NCBI GenBank assembly: GCA_043725085.1
Contig: JAYSLY010000046.1
Span: 1 to 51,595, forward strand
DNA length: 51,595 nt
Origin: UBA9630 sp043725085
GTDB taxonomy: Bacteria; Patescibacteriota; Minisyncoccia; Moranbacterales; UBA2206
Direction of reading: 5' to 3'
Position 1 is the stretch's first letter. Each line of letters begins with the position of its first letter. Shown here one piece after another: positions 40,509 to 49,037 of the stretch. The translations under genes and the position numbers were made by a program. The notes beneath the pieces were generated by a model that was given only the letters and a program-made list of their open reading frames with translations, was not told the DNA's origin and made no database searches.

Positions 40509-40586
40509 TTTTTTATTTGCCAATTAGCGTACGCCTTGGTAAGTGAAGTAAAAAAAATCGAGGACGATCCTCGACCAAGATTTACG

Positions 40587-40621
40587 AAAAAGAAACAAGC
40601 TAAAACTTGTTTCTTTTTTTG
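40587..40621 (+). terminator. Terminator after the major pilins
   Basis: A perfect 13-bp stem (40587-40599 with 40606-40618), 6-nt loop and T-rich tail. A separate perfect TCGAGGA/TCCTCGA hairpin lies just before it (40558-40574). Confidence 0.92.
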
Positions 40622-40638
40622 TTGCTTTACTTTTTTTA

Positions 40639-40647
40639 TGCTATAAT
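40639..40647 (+). promoter_or_regulatory. Extended -10 promoter of pilD
   Basis: TGCTATAAT is a consensus extended -10, identical to the one before pilM at 4977. The leader to ATG 40685 is about 31 nt. Confidence 0.65.
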
Positions 40648-40684
40648 TAGTCCAGTAAAAGTTTAACCAAGAAAACAAAAATCT

Positions 40685-41470
40685 ATGTTGGCAATCTTTT
40701 TTCTTTTCGGTCTTATTATTGGGAGCTTCTTGAATGTCGTGGTCTATCGCATTCGCACGGCGGAGACGGTTTTGGGGCGTTCGCATTGTCGCCATTGCAA
40801 AAAAACCATTCGCTGGTATGACAACATTCCTCTTCTCAGTTTTATTCTTCTCAAGTTCAAATGCCGCGAATGCGGAGAAAAAATTTCTTGGCAATATCCG
40901 ATCGTGGAATTTTTGACTGGCGTTGTGTTCGCACTCATCGCGGGTCAATATTTTGCCTTGGAGGATGTTTCCACTTGGGCTTCCACAGCCGTTGTGCTTA
41001 TTTTGTCGAGCGCGCTGATTGTTATTTTTGTCTATGATGTGCTCTATATGGAAATTCCCAGCTTGGTGCTTTGGCCGGCGGTCGCCTTGGCTTTTGGCTA
41101 TAACTTTTTCCTCGATTGGGGGAACCCCATTTTGGATATTTGGGAAAGAGCGCTTGTTTCAGGACTCTTGGCGGGCGGTGGTGCATTTTTGTTTTTTTTC
41201 GCCCTGTCTTTTCTTTCGCGTGAAAAATGGATGGGGATGGGGGATGCCTATCTGGTGATTCTGCTTGGGTTGATTTTAGGTTGGCCAAAAATTTTTCTGG
41301 CACTTTTTCTGGCTTTTGCGATCGGAGCGATTTATGGTATAATTCTTATAGCGTTCAAGAAGAAAAAAATGAAAAGCCAGCTGCCATTCGCGCCATTTCT
41401 GATTGTCGGAACTTTTCTAGCTCTTTTCTATTACGCCCCCATCACTAACTGGTATTTTGGCTTATTTTAA
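40685..41470 (+). CDS. pilD: Prepilin peptidase / N-methyltransferase PilD
   Basis: The product is 261 residues with about seven membrane helices. The N-terminal cytoplasmic domain has two CxxC pairs (Cys35/38 and Cys60/63) and the YDNIPLLSF segment. The catalytic aspartates are Asp118 (VYDVLYMEIP) and Asp187 (GMGDAY). It cleaves and methylates class III prepilins of both pilus loci, as no second copy is seen. It heads a unit of minor pilin genes after the pilA terminator. Confidence 0.95.
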   Translation: MLAIFFLFGLIIGSFLNVVVYRIRTAETVLGRSHCRHCKKTIRWYDNIPLLSFILLKFKCRECGEKISWQYPIVEFLTGVVFALIAGQYFALEDVSTWASTAVVLILSSALIVIFVYDVLYMEIPSLVLWPAVALAFGYNFFLDWGNPILDIWERALVSGLLAGGGAFLFFFALSFLSREKWMGMGDAYLVILLGLILGWPKIFLALFLAFAIGAIYGIILIAFKKKKMKSQLPFAPFLIVGTFLALFYYAPITNWYFGLF

Positions 41471-41482
41471 ACTTTTTGTCGT

Positions 41483-41929
41483 ATGCGCGAGAATTTATTT
41501 TTGAACAAAAAAAACAAGACCACAAAAAATAATAGAAAAGGATTTTCGTTGGTAGAAGTAATGTCGGTCATTGCTATTATCGGGATAGTATCTGTTATTT
41601 CTTGGGAGATGCTTGGAGGAGCTAAGAAAACCTCAGATGTTACTAATGCTTGCGAGCAAGTCGCTTCGATGATCAATAAGACTCGTGGCTATGCTTTGTC
41701 AGGAAGGACGGCGACGGCTACTGTGAGAATAATAAATAACAATACCGTTACCATAAATAGTCCCGCCGAAAGTTTTACTATTCCCGGGGGCGTTACTTGT
41801 ACAAATGCAACTTTCACATATGCCGCTCCTAATGCTGTTGGAGGTAGTGGGACAGTTACTTGCACTGCCAACGGAGGGAGCGCATCAAGGACTATCGATG
41901 TCTCACCGCTCAGGGCAGCTTGCCTATAG
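41483..41929 (+). CDS. Minor pilin, GspH/FimT-like
   Basis: The product is 148 residues. A basic leader ends in RKG, followed by FSLVEVMSVIAIIGIVSVISWEML (Glu at +5), then a small beta-rich domain with three Cys. The length and the NACEQVASMINKTRGYALSG helix resemble GspH/FimT pseudopilins, which sit at the pilus tip. It starts 12 nt after pilD. Confidence 0.85.
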   Translation: MRENLFLNKKNKTTKNNRKGFSLVEVMSVIAIIGIVSVISWEMLGGAKKTSDVTNACEQVASMINKTRGYALSGRTATATVRIINNNTVTINSPAESFTIPGGVTCTNATFTYAAPNAVGGSGTVTCTANGGSASRTIDVSPLRAACL

Positions 41930-41954
41930 TTTTCACATAAGATAAAAATCTAAA

Positions 41955-42542
41955 ATGCGGAAAAAACTTTTTAAAAATAAAAAAAAACAAAATGAGCGGG
42001 CCCGCCTGCCCGCCTGCAACGATAGCATTTCGGGCAGACATTGCTATGCGAAGCATTGCGGGCAGGGTTTTATGATGATAGAAGCAGTTTTTTCTATTTT
42101 CATTGTGGGAGTTATTTTGATAACCTTTTTGACTGTGATGGGAAGTGTTTACCGTACGGAATTTGCTAAGCGCGACTTAGTTATTGCGTCGAATTTGGCG
42201 CAAGAGGGGATTGAAATTGTAAGAAATATTCGGGATAATAATTGGAAAGCGAGTCCGGTAAAATTGGCCTTTGCTTCGCCTTTCCCCGCAGACGGCAATG
42301 GTTATTGTGTTGCTTATAATGGCAACTATAGCGCTGCTTCGCCGACAACATGTGGCGGAAGTCTGCTAAAGAATAATAATGGTTTCTATGAGCATGGATC
42401 GGGAACAGCCACAAAATTTTCTCGGAGAATTAATATTGGCACCAATCCAGACGGGTCTAAGCTAATTACAAGTACGGTAACCTGGGATAGCAAAACAATA
42501 ACCATGACTGATTCTCTATATGCCTGGGGAGATGTGAATTAA
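41955..42542 (+). CDS. Minor pilin, PilV-like, with a repeat-derived leader
   Basis: The product is 195 residues. The leader is 38 residues long, ending CGQG before FMMIEAVFSIFIVGVILITFL (Glu at +5). About 20 leader residues (RLPACNDSISGRHCYAKHCG) are encoded by a nested palindrome (42005-42066), making this leader much longer than the 10-17 residues of its neighbours. The rest (ASNLAQEGIEIVRNIRDNNWK) matches PilV/GspI-type minor pilins. Confidence 0.85.
   Translation: MRKKLFKNKKKQNERARLPACNDSISGRHCYAKHCGQGFMMIEAVFSIFIVGVILITFLTVMGSVYRTEFAKRDLVIASNLAQEGIEIVRNIRDNNWKASPVKLAFASPFPADGNGYCVAYNGNYSAASPTTCGGSLLKNNNGFYEHGSGTATKFSRRINIGTNPDGSKLITSTVTWDSKTITMTDSLYAWGDVN
42005..42066 (+). repeat. Nested palindrome encoding a prepilin leader
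   Basis: Outer arms CCTGCCCGC (42005-42013) and GCGGGCAGG (42058-42066) are perfect. Inner arms ATAGCA (42022-42027) and TGCTAT (42042-42047). The element ends immediately before the prepilin cleavage site. Confidence 0.85.
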
Positions 42543-42548
42543 AAACAA

Positions 42549-43040
42549 ATGGAAAACAAATGGAAAAAAAATAGGCAAGGACTAACTTTGATAGAGACCG
42601 TGGTAGCTATCTCTATTTTGAGTATCGTGATTTTAGCAAGCACAGCGGTTTCCTCCACCTATCTTAGGAGTCGCGTTAGCATCAAAAAGTATCAGGCCAA
42701 TAATGAAGAATTGTCTCTAGCTTTGAATTATTTGGCGAAAGATATTAGGATGAGCGGGGGTAATCCGGGCGCTTCTTCTGATACGATTACTCTTACAAAC
42801 AATATTTCAGGCAAATCCGTCGTGTATACTTTTAATAATGGAAACAAAACTCTAACAAGAAATGAAAATGGTGCCGGAGATGTTGTGGTCGCGGGTAACG
42901 TTTCCGGGGCTTTTTTTGTGGCGAATGCAGCCCTGACTTCAATTCCCAGAGTTACAATTAGAATTCAAAAACAGGGTACTCCGGAAATGACAGTGCAGAC
43001 AACTGTTTCAATGCGTACTAACTATAAAGATCAATCATAA
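42549..43040 (+). CDS. Minor pilin, PilW/GspJ-like
   Basis: The product is 163 residues: a short basic leader (KKNRQG), LTLIETVVAISILSIVILAS (Glu at +5), then ANNEELSLALNYLAKDIRMSGG, a helix typical of PilW/GspJ proteins, and a beta domain. It starts 6 nt after the preceding minor pilin. Confidence 0.85.
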   Translation: MENKWKKNRQGLTLIETVVAISILSIVILASTAVSSTYLRSRVSIKKYQANNEELSLALNYLAKDIRMSGGNPGASSDTITLTNNISGKSVVYTFNNGNKTLTRNENGAGDVVVAGNVSGAFFVANAALTSIPRVTIRIQKQGTPEMTVQTTVSMRTNYKDQS

Positions 43041-43056
43041 TTAGCCAAGGATAAAA

Positions 43057-44094
43057 ATGATTTACGAAAACGGCAAAAAAAAGAAAAAAGACCGAGGCTC
43101 AATTCTGATTGGAGTGATTATTGTTTTTATTCTAATTTCCTCGATCGCTATTGCTATTATCAACCGTTCCAAGCATGGCGCGCTGCTAACAACGGATTCC
43201 AGAAAAGGTTATAGCGCCTATCAAGCATCAGACAGTAATGTTGAGCAGATTCTCAATAATATCAAAAAGCTGGATAATGATAATAGCGGAGCTATTCCTG
43301 AAAACACAAGCGCTTCCAGTGTTTGCGGGGATCAATGTTACGCGTCCGATAAATCAGTGCTGAGTTCTTCCAATCGGGTGTCTGAGATTTTTTCTGTCAA
43401 GAAAAGCGGACAAGTTCAATCGGCTACGCGAGCAGTACTTGTCCCCATATTAGATCGAGTGGTGAATCCGGTTAGTAATCTCGCGGTTGCGGGTGATTCT
43501 CCTAATCGCTGTGATGCTAAATTAACCTGGACTTCTGATAATAGTTTGACTGGTAAGATTTCAAATCTTGAAGTTAGAAAAAATCTAAACAGCAATCAGT
43601 TATCCTCTGATGGCTGGGTGTCGCTTTCATCAAGTAGTTCAAATGTTGCTTATGGATCAGTGAACGCCTCAATAAAGAATGCCGAGTTTACCTATGGTAA
43701 AACATATAGTTTTTCTCTAAAGGCTAAAAATAGCAACCCACTCACACTCGATTCACTTTATTATGCCAGCCCCGTGTCCTTTGCCGCTCCCGGCGGTCCT
43801 GCCTGTGCGCCGGAAGTTGGCCAATCTGTCGCGTTGGGTTGTCTTTCATATCCGGCTCAAAGTGCGACAAGGCCAAGTCATTATTCTTGTTGCGAGGGAA
43901 CGGAGTGCTATGTTTGCAATAATGGATGGAAAGCGGATATTAACGGTGGTTTGCAATGTTGTACCCAAACATGTCCTTCTTCACCACCGCCTTGCAGTTG
44001 TTCGGAATGCGGAACGCCTGTGTATACGTGTACTGAGAATAAATGTTCTGGCAAGGCGGAGAATTGCGATACAAGCGGTTGCCACCCATGTTAA
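43057..44094 (+). CDS. PilX-like surface protein with Cys-rich C-terminus
   Basis: The product is 345 residues. A Lys-rich N-terminus leads into a hydrophobic helix (SILIGVIIVFILISSIAIAIINRSKHGAL) and KGYSAYQASDS, a PilX-like start without a typical E5 motif. The middle is beta-rich (about 125-250). The last 95 residues contain about 20 Cys in C-x1-4-C patterns, suggesting a disulfide-bonded tip module. It is paralogous over the first half to the next gene. Confidence 0.75.
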   Translation: MIYENGKKKKKDRGSILIGVIIVFILISSIAIAIINRSKHGALLTTDSRKGYSAYQASDSNVEQILNNIKKLDNDNSGAIPENTSASSVCGDQCYASDKSVLSSSNRVSEIFSVKKSGQVQSATRAVLVPILDRVVNPVSNLAVAGDSPNRCDAKLTWTSDNSLTGKISNLEVRKNLNSNQLSSDGWVSLSSSSSNVAYGSVNASIKNAEFTYGKTYSFSLKAKNSNPLTLDSLYYASPVSFAAPGGPACAPEVGQSVALGCLSYPAQSATRPSHYSCCEGTECYVCNNGWKADINGGLQCCTQTCPSSPPPCSCSECGTPVYTCTENKCSGKAENCDTSGCHPC

Positions 44095-44198
44095 CGAGGT
44101 GCTTACTCAGCTTTGTTTCTAGCATTAGTATCCGATTTAGCGTATTTCTGATCGTTGTTATCCATCACCAAGCAAGCGGTTAATTTTTGAAGGAATCC

Positions 44199-46112
44199 AT
44201 GAAGACAAAAAAATACAACCATGGCAGTCTGATGATCGGCACTTTGATTATGATGCTGCTCATTTCGGCAACTTCAATCGCGATTATCAGCCGTTCCAAG
44301 CATGGCGCAATACTCACAACAGATGCTGAAAAAGGCTATAGCGCCTATCAAGCAACAGATCAGGTAACGGAATTTCTTCTAAATAAAATAAAAACCCTAG
44401 ATAATTTGGCAGGGAATAAAATTCCTGAAAATTCTTCCTATACTGATCTTTGTAATAGTGCGGACGTGACTTGCCTAAGGCCCAATGGTGACGTGGTTTC
44501 TGCCGGCAGTAAGGTTTCTGACGTGTACAGGATTCAGAGTAGCGCAACTACTAATCAAGGGTTAACACGCAAACTCCAAGTAGATTTGGGAGAAAGGATT
44601 GAAAGTGGGCTGGATGGTAGCAGTCTCTCTGTGGCAAAATGCGGAGATGGGAGTGGCGGGTGCACGTATAACCAGTGTGATCTGAAAGTCTCGCTTACCC
44701 TTCCTTCTGATACAAGTAAGATAAAAGATTTTGAAGTGAGAAGATCAACAAGCAGTGACTTAGGCGCTGATCCTGCTGGTTATGGCTGGCAAATAGCAGG
44801 AGAAGGTTCAGAATTACATCCACTTAGCACAACAAAATTCAGCTACATTCTAAAAAATGGGGATAGTTATCTCGCGTCCCAAGGAGATTCTCAGTATAAC
44901 AAAAATTATTATTTTACCATCAAAGCCCGCAACAAAAATCCGCTCAGCTTGGATTCGCTATATCTTGCCAACGGTGCTGGCATGAAAAATATTTCTATGC
45001 CCAGTAGCTCTTCTTGTACCGGAAGCACTTGTCTTAACCCAAATGTTCTGACCGGACTCGGATGCTCCACTGATCCGGGTGGTAATGCTGAAACAGTAAA
45101 AAGTACCTATGTCTGTTGCAATGGCATGGATTATTATCAGTGCAAATCCGGGTTAACTAAAAATGGAGCTACGAGCTGTGAAAATACCAGAACCTGCACT
45201 TGTGCAGCTAAGCCGGTTAACACAATTTGGAATGGTCCTAATTCAAGCGGTCAATATAGCGAGGATTTTAATGGGAGTGGTTGGCCAACCTCTTGTCCGC
45301 CATCAACAGTATATGATACTAACAATGTTGCTCAAAGCTGTCACTATACATGCGCAGCTAATTATACTTGGAATTCCGGCACTGGAAAATGCGAAGCAAG
45401 TTGCAATCTTCCTTGGGGTGGAACAATTAGTAGTGGTCAAAGTGCCACGGCCTATAGCACAGCTTCCGTTGCGTGCGGTTCCAGTTGTGTTGGTCAAACC
45501 AGGACTTGCACTGATGGAGTTTTGAGCGGGTCGTATGCTAATTCCAGTTGTGCTCCAAATAATCCCGCGAACTATGGCCAAGCTTGCAGCTCAGCAGCCA
45601 ATACCTGCGGACAAACCAATTCCGGAACAATAAATTGCAGTGGAACTTGTTCGGCTACGGTGCCAGCTAATCCTGCCGGATATGGCCAAGCTTGCAACTC
45701 AGCAGCCAATGTTTGTGGCAGTAGAAATTCTGGAACCATAACTTGCAGTGGAGCTTGTTCAGCCACGGCGCCAGCTAACCCTGCCAACTACGGTCAAGCC
45801 TGCACCTCTTCGGCCAATGCTTGCGGACAAACCAATTCCGGAACAATAAATTGCAGTGGAACTTGTTCAGCCACAATGCCGGCTAATCCCGCCAACTATG
45901 GTCAAGCCTGTAATTCTTCGGCTAACTCTTGCGGACAGACTAACACTGGAACATATGACTGCAGTGGAGCTTGCTCGGCGTCCCCTCCAAGCGATAGTTC
46001 ATGCTGTCATTATGAACTTACTTCTGAATGTGCTTCTTGGTCTTACTGGCCATCTTCTGGCAGATGGGAATGTGATTATTATAATCAGTATTGGATCACA
46101 GTTTGCCCTTAG
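44199..46112 (+). CDS. PilX-like adhesin with four Cys-rich tandem repeats
   Basis: The product is 637 residues from ATG 44199, which has AAGGA at correct spacing; a TTG at 44187 is rejected. The N-terminal 270 residues are paralogous to the preceding protein (NRSKHGA versus SRSKHGAI; KGYSAYQA; SLDSLY). The C-terminal half has many Cys, then four consecutive 36-residue repeats (45561-45992), then a short Cys/Trp tail. A secreted disulfide-rich stalk or tip adhesin on the pilus is the best reading. Function not proven. Confidence 0.78.
   Translation: MKTKKYNHGSLMIGTLIMMLLISATSIAIISRSKHGAILTTDAEKGYSAYQATDQVTEFLLNKIKTLDNLAGNKIPENSSYTDLCNSADVTCLRPNGDVVSAGSKVSDVYRIQSSATTNQGLTRKLQVDLGERIESGLDGSSLSVAKCGDGSGGCTYNQCDLKVSLTLPSDTSKIKDFEVRRSTSSDLGADPAGYGWQIAGEGSELHPLSTTKFSYILKNGDSYLASQGDSQYNKNYYFTIKARNKNPLSLDSLYLANGAGMKNISMPSSSSCTGSTCLNPNVLTGLGCSTDPGGNAETVKSTYVCCNGMDYYQCKSGLTKNGATSCENTRTCTCAAKPVNTIWNGPNSSGQYSEDFNGSGWPTSCPPSTVYDTNNVAQSCHYTCAANYTWNSGTGKCEASCNLPWGGTISSGQSATAYSTASVACGSSCVGQTRTCTDGVLSGSYANSSCAPNNPANYGQACSSAANTCGQTNSGTINCSGTCSATVPANPAGYGQACNSAANVCGSRNSGTITCSGACSATAPANPANYGQACTSSANACGQTNSGTINCSGTCSATMPANPANYGQACNSSANSCGQTNTGTYDCSGACSASPPSDSSCCHYELTSECASWSYWPSSGRWECDYYNQYWITVCP
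45561..45992 (+). repeat. Four 108-bp tandem coding repeats
   Basis: Four units of exactly 36 codons (NPANYGQAC-x6-C-x9-C-x3-C pattern) run head to tail, each with four Cys at fixed positions. Confidence 0.92.
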
Positions 46113-46145
46113 CGTTATTTTATATTTAACCAGCATAATAAAAAT

Positions 46146-46742
46146 ATGACAAAAAAAACTTTGTTTGCAGTCACCATTCTCATTCTTCTCTTTTTTGGAT
46201 CAGGAATACTCTTGGGGGTGAAATTAAAATCGGAGAATAATGGTATTGCTTCAAACGTTCAGGCACCGAGCAACCAAGATAATAGCTACCAAGCTGGTTA
46301 TGACGCTGCAAAAAAACAATTATTAGAAAAAAATCCTGCAATAGCACCATTGATTGAGATGCAGACTAAAATACGATATGGAACAATCGAAAAAATTTCA
46401 GAAAATAGCATAATTTTGGATAATGTTCGTACTGCAGCCTTGCCCGCTGATTCAAAACCTGAGACATTCACAGTGGACATTACCAAGGATTCGAATTTTT
46501 TTCAATTGTCCAGAAAAGATTGTGCTCAATTTCAAGCGGAAATGACAGATTTTCAAAATAAACTGCAAAAACAAACACCCACCGATCAACAAAAAATTTC
46601 TTCTCCTCAAATACAAGAGAAAAAAGCAATCAGCCTAGCGGACTTAAAGGAGGGTCAACTCGTAAGCATAACCTCAAATGAAGACATTTCCGACCAAAAG
46701 GATTTTACTGCCAAGGAAGTGACTATTATGGACGTACAGTAG
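46146..46742 (+). CDS. Membrane-anchored DUF5666-like protein (second of two)
   Basis: The product is 198 residues. A transmembrane anchor (about 6-26) is followed by a linker and an OB/DUF5666-like beta domain: YGTIEKISENSIILDNVR and ISLADLKEGQLVSITSNED...FTAKEVTIM, interrupted by a charged helix (about 115-150). It resembles the product of 31807-32250. It follows the PilX-type adhesin by 33 nt and ends at a strong terminator, so it belongs to the minor pilin transcript. Confidence 0.7.
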   Translation: MTKKTLFAVTILILLFFGSGILLGVKLKSENNGIASNVQAPSNQDNSYQAGYDAAKKQLLEKNPAIAPLIEMQTKIRYGTIEKISENSIILDNVRTAALPADSKPETFTVDITKDSNFFQLSRKDCAQFQAEMTDFQNKLQKQTPTDQQKISSPQIQEKKAISLADLKEGQLVSITSNEDISDQKDFTAKEVTIMDVQ

Positions 46743-46767
46743 TCAAAACTGGAAATTAGACCAATGG

Positions 46768-46797
46768 AAACTCCGCTTTTTCCGGCGGAGTTTTTTT
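46768..46797 (+). terminator. Terminator between the pilus cluster and ligA
   Basis: AAACTCCGC (46768-46776) pairs perfectly with GCGGAGTTT (46785-46793) and a T run follows. The tail abuts the ligA -10. Confidence 0.92.
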
Positions 46798-46800
46798 ATG

Positions 46801-46809
46801 TGGTATAAT
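46801..46809 (+). promoter_or_regulatory. Extended -10 promoter of ligA (leaderless)
   Basis: TGGTATAAT is a consensus extended -10. Exactly 6 nt separate it from ATG 46816, the same spacing as before pilM at 4992. Confidence 0.65.
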
Positions 46810-46815
46810 AGTTCT

Positions 46816-48978
46816 ATGACTGAGGATAAAGAAAAAAGTAAAGAGCGGATCAAAAAGCTGTCCGGAGAGATCAATAAACTGCGCTACGAATATCACGTCT
46901 TAGACAAGCCGGATGCGACCGACGAAGTTTATGATTCATTGACCCATGAACTTTTGCAGCTGGAAGAAAAATATCCGGAATTTCTTTTTGGTGATTCTCC
47001 AACCCAACGGATTGGCGGAAAGCCGCTCGAAAAATTTCAAAAAGTTATCCACAAAACCAGACAGTGGTCGTTTTCGGATTTGTTTGGATTTTTGGACTTG
47101 GAAAAATGGGAAGAAAAAATAAAAAAGATGATCGCGAAAATTAAAAATCCACCTCACACTAACCCTCTCCTTAGCAAGGAAAGGGGGCAATTAGATTATG
47201 TTTGCGAACTCAAGATTGACGGTCTCAAAGTTATTTTGACCTATGTTGATGGCGAATTTGTAAGAGGTGCCACAAGAGGTGATGGGGTAATCGGCGAGGA
47301 TGTGACTGAGAACTTGAAAACAATTTTCAATATTCCCTTAAAACTAAACATACCGCTAAATTGCATCGTGGTAGGGGAGTGTTTTATGGGAAAAAAAGAA
47401 TTGGCTCGCATAAATAATTTGCGCCAAGAAAAAGGCGAAGCATTATTTGCCAATTCCAGAAATGCCGCGGCCGGGTCAATTCGGCAACTTGATCCGAAAA
47501 TCGCCGCTGAACGGCGGTTAGATTGTTTTGTCTATGATATTGATCAGGTGTCAGCAAGCGACGAACAAGAAACAAGAAACAAGAAACAAGAAACAGTAAT
47601 CAGTAAAAATGCAGAAATTCAAATTCCACAAACACAAGTAGAAGAACTTGAATTGCTGGAAAAACTGGGATTTCGGGTTAATGAAAATTATCGTCTTTGT
47701 GAAAGCGTCCAAGAGATTGAAAACTATTACCAAGAGTGGACGAAGAAAAAAGACAAAGAAGATTTTGGGATTGATGGTGTGGTGATCAAAATTAATTCAA
47801 TTGAGTTGCAAGAAAAATTGGGCTACACCGGAAAAGCTCCGCGTTGGGGTGTGGCCTATAAATTTCCGGCGGAAAAAGTGACCACGATCGTGGAAGATAT
47901 CACTCTTCAAGTGGGACGCACCGGCGCGCTCACGCCAGTGGCGCACTTGCGTCCGGTCCGGGTGGCTGGTTCACTTGTTAGTCGGGCAACGTTGCACAAC
48001 GAGTCGGAAATCAAAAGACTGGACGTGCGCATCGGCGACACGGTTGTCGTGCAAAAAGCCGGAGATGTCATTCCGGAAATCACGGAAACTTTGGTGGGAC
48101 TGCGCACAGGCAAAGAAAAAATATTTACGCTGCCGGAAGTCTGTCCGATTTGCGGCGGGCCGATCAAAAGAGAATTTATTGGAGGGAAAAAAGGCGAGAG
48201 CGCGGCGGTCTATTGTGCCAATCTGAAATGTTTCGCCGTGGAGATTGAAAAAATCATCCATTTTGTTTCCAAAAAAGGTTTTAATATTGAGGGCTTAGGA
48301 GAAAAGATTGTGGAGCAGTTGGTTAGTGAAGGCGTGATTTCCAACGCAGCGGAAATTTTTGAACTCAAAAAAGGTGATTTGGAACCGCTGGAAAGATTTG
48401 CCGAAAAGTCTGCTGACAATTTAATTTTAGCGATTGAAAAAAGCAAATCAATTACGCTCGAAAAATTTCTCTATGCCTTGGGGATACGATATGCGGGAGA
48501 GGAAACGGCCGTGCTTATTGCGAAAAATCTCTCGTTTGTAATTCAGAATAAAATTAGCAATTTGTCAGATATAATTAAATCTTTTCCACAAATAGAAAAA
48601 GAGGATTGGTTGAAAATCAAAGGCATCGGAGATAAATCGGCGGAAAGTGTGGTTAGTTGGTTTGCGACTGAAGAAAACCTAGCTCTTTTGAAAAAAATGC
48701 AAGAAGCGGGCGTGAATATTGCTGTAGAGACGAGGCATACCTCGTCTCTACAAGCATTATCGGGAAAAACTTTTGTTTTGACCGGGGAGCTGGAAAGCTG
48801 GACAAGAGACGTCGTAAAAGATATGATAAGAAGAGAAGGCGGATCAGTCAATTCCGCCGTGAGCGCCAAAACAGACTATCTTTTGGCCGGGGCTAGTCCT
48901 GGGTCAAAATATGCTAAAGCAGTTAAATTAGGCGTAAAGATTATTGACGAGGAAGGATTTAAGAAGTTAGTTTTATAA
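46816..48978 (+). CDS. ligA: NAD-dependent DNA ligase LigA
   Basis: The product is 720 residues from ATG 46816; an upstream ATG at 46798 would place start codon and promoter on top of each other. Domains in order: Ia (YHVLDKPDATDEVYDSL), nucleotidyltransferase with catalytic Lys133 in CELKIDG, OB fold, Cys4 zinc finger (CPICGGPI and CANLKC), helix-hairpin-helix (IEGLGEKIVEQLV, IKGIGDKSAESVV) and BRCT (LSGKTFVLTGELESWTRD). It joins Okazaki fragments. Three repeat-derived inserts are in frame: about residues 112-125, 249-260 and 636-646. They explain why it is longer than the usual 660-680 residues. Core motifs are intact. Confidence 0.97.
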   Translation: MTEDKEKSKERIKKLSGEINKLRYEYHVLDKPDATDEVYDSLTHELLQLEEKYPEFLFGDSPTQRIGGKPLEKFQKVIHKTRQWSFSDLFGFLDLEKWEEKIKKMIAKIKNPPHTNPLLSKERGQLDYVCELKIDGLKVILTYVDGEFVRGATRGDGVIGEDVTENLKTIFNIPLKLNIPLNCIVVGECFMGKKELARINNLRQEKGEALFANSRNAAAGSIRQLDPKIAAERRLDCFVYDIDQVSASDEQETRNKKQETVISKNAEIQIPQTQVEELELLEKLGFRVNENYRLCESVQEIENYYQEWTKKKDKEDFGIDGVVIKINSIELQEKLGYTGKAPRWGVAYKFPAEKVTTIVEDITLQVGRTGALTPVAHLRPVRVAGSLVSRATLHNESEIKRLDVRIGDTVVVQKAGDVIPEITETLVGLRTGKEKIFTLPEVCPICGGPIKREFIGGKKGESAAVYCANLKCFAVEIEKIIHFVSKKGFNIEGLGEKIVEQLVSEGVISNAAEIFELKKGDLEPLERFAEKSADNLILAIEKSKSITLEKFLYALGIRYAGEETAVLIAKNLSFVIQNKISNLSDIIKSFPQIEKEDWLKIKGIGDKSAESVVSWFATEENLALLKKMQEAGVNIAVETRHTSSLQALSGKTFVLTGELESWTRDVVKDMIRREGGSVNSAVSAKTDYLLAGASPGSKYAKAVKLGVKIIDEEGFKKLVL
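47163..47187 (+). repeat. Palindrome in ligA (first insert)
   Basis: CCCTCTCCTT pairs with AAGGAAAGGG (one mismatch) over a short AGC loop. It encodes PLLSKERG just before the catalytic KIDG motif region. Confidence 0.75.
47563..47594 (+). repeat. AAGAAAC heptamer repeat in ligA (second insert)
   Basis: Four heptamer copies. The first 25 nt (47563-47587) are identical to the complement of tsaD 12183-12207 and are read in the same frame, as EQETRNKK. Confidence 0.88.
48723..48752 (+). repeat. Perfect 30-bp palindrome in ligA (third insert)
   Basis: TGTAGAGACGAGG and CCTCGTCTCTACA form a perfect 13-bp stem with loop CATA. It encodes VETRHTSSLQ, ten codons between the HhH and BRCT domains. Confidence 0.93.
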
Positions 48979-49037
48979 TACAAATACGCAAATCTCATTC
49001 GCATATTTGTAAATTTGCAGTTTATTTGTAGATTTGT

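Noticed and set aside
45561..45992. CRISPR-like array
   Set aside because: The 108-nt units are contiguous coding repeats without spacers.
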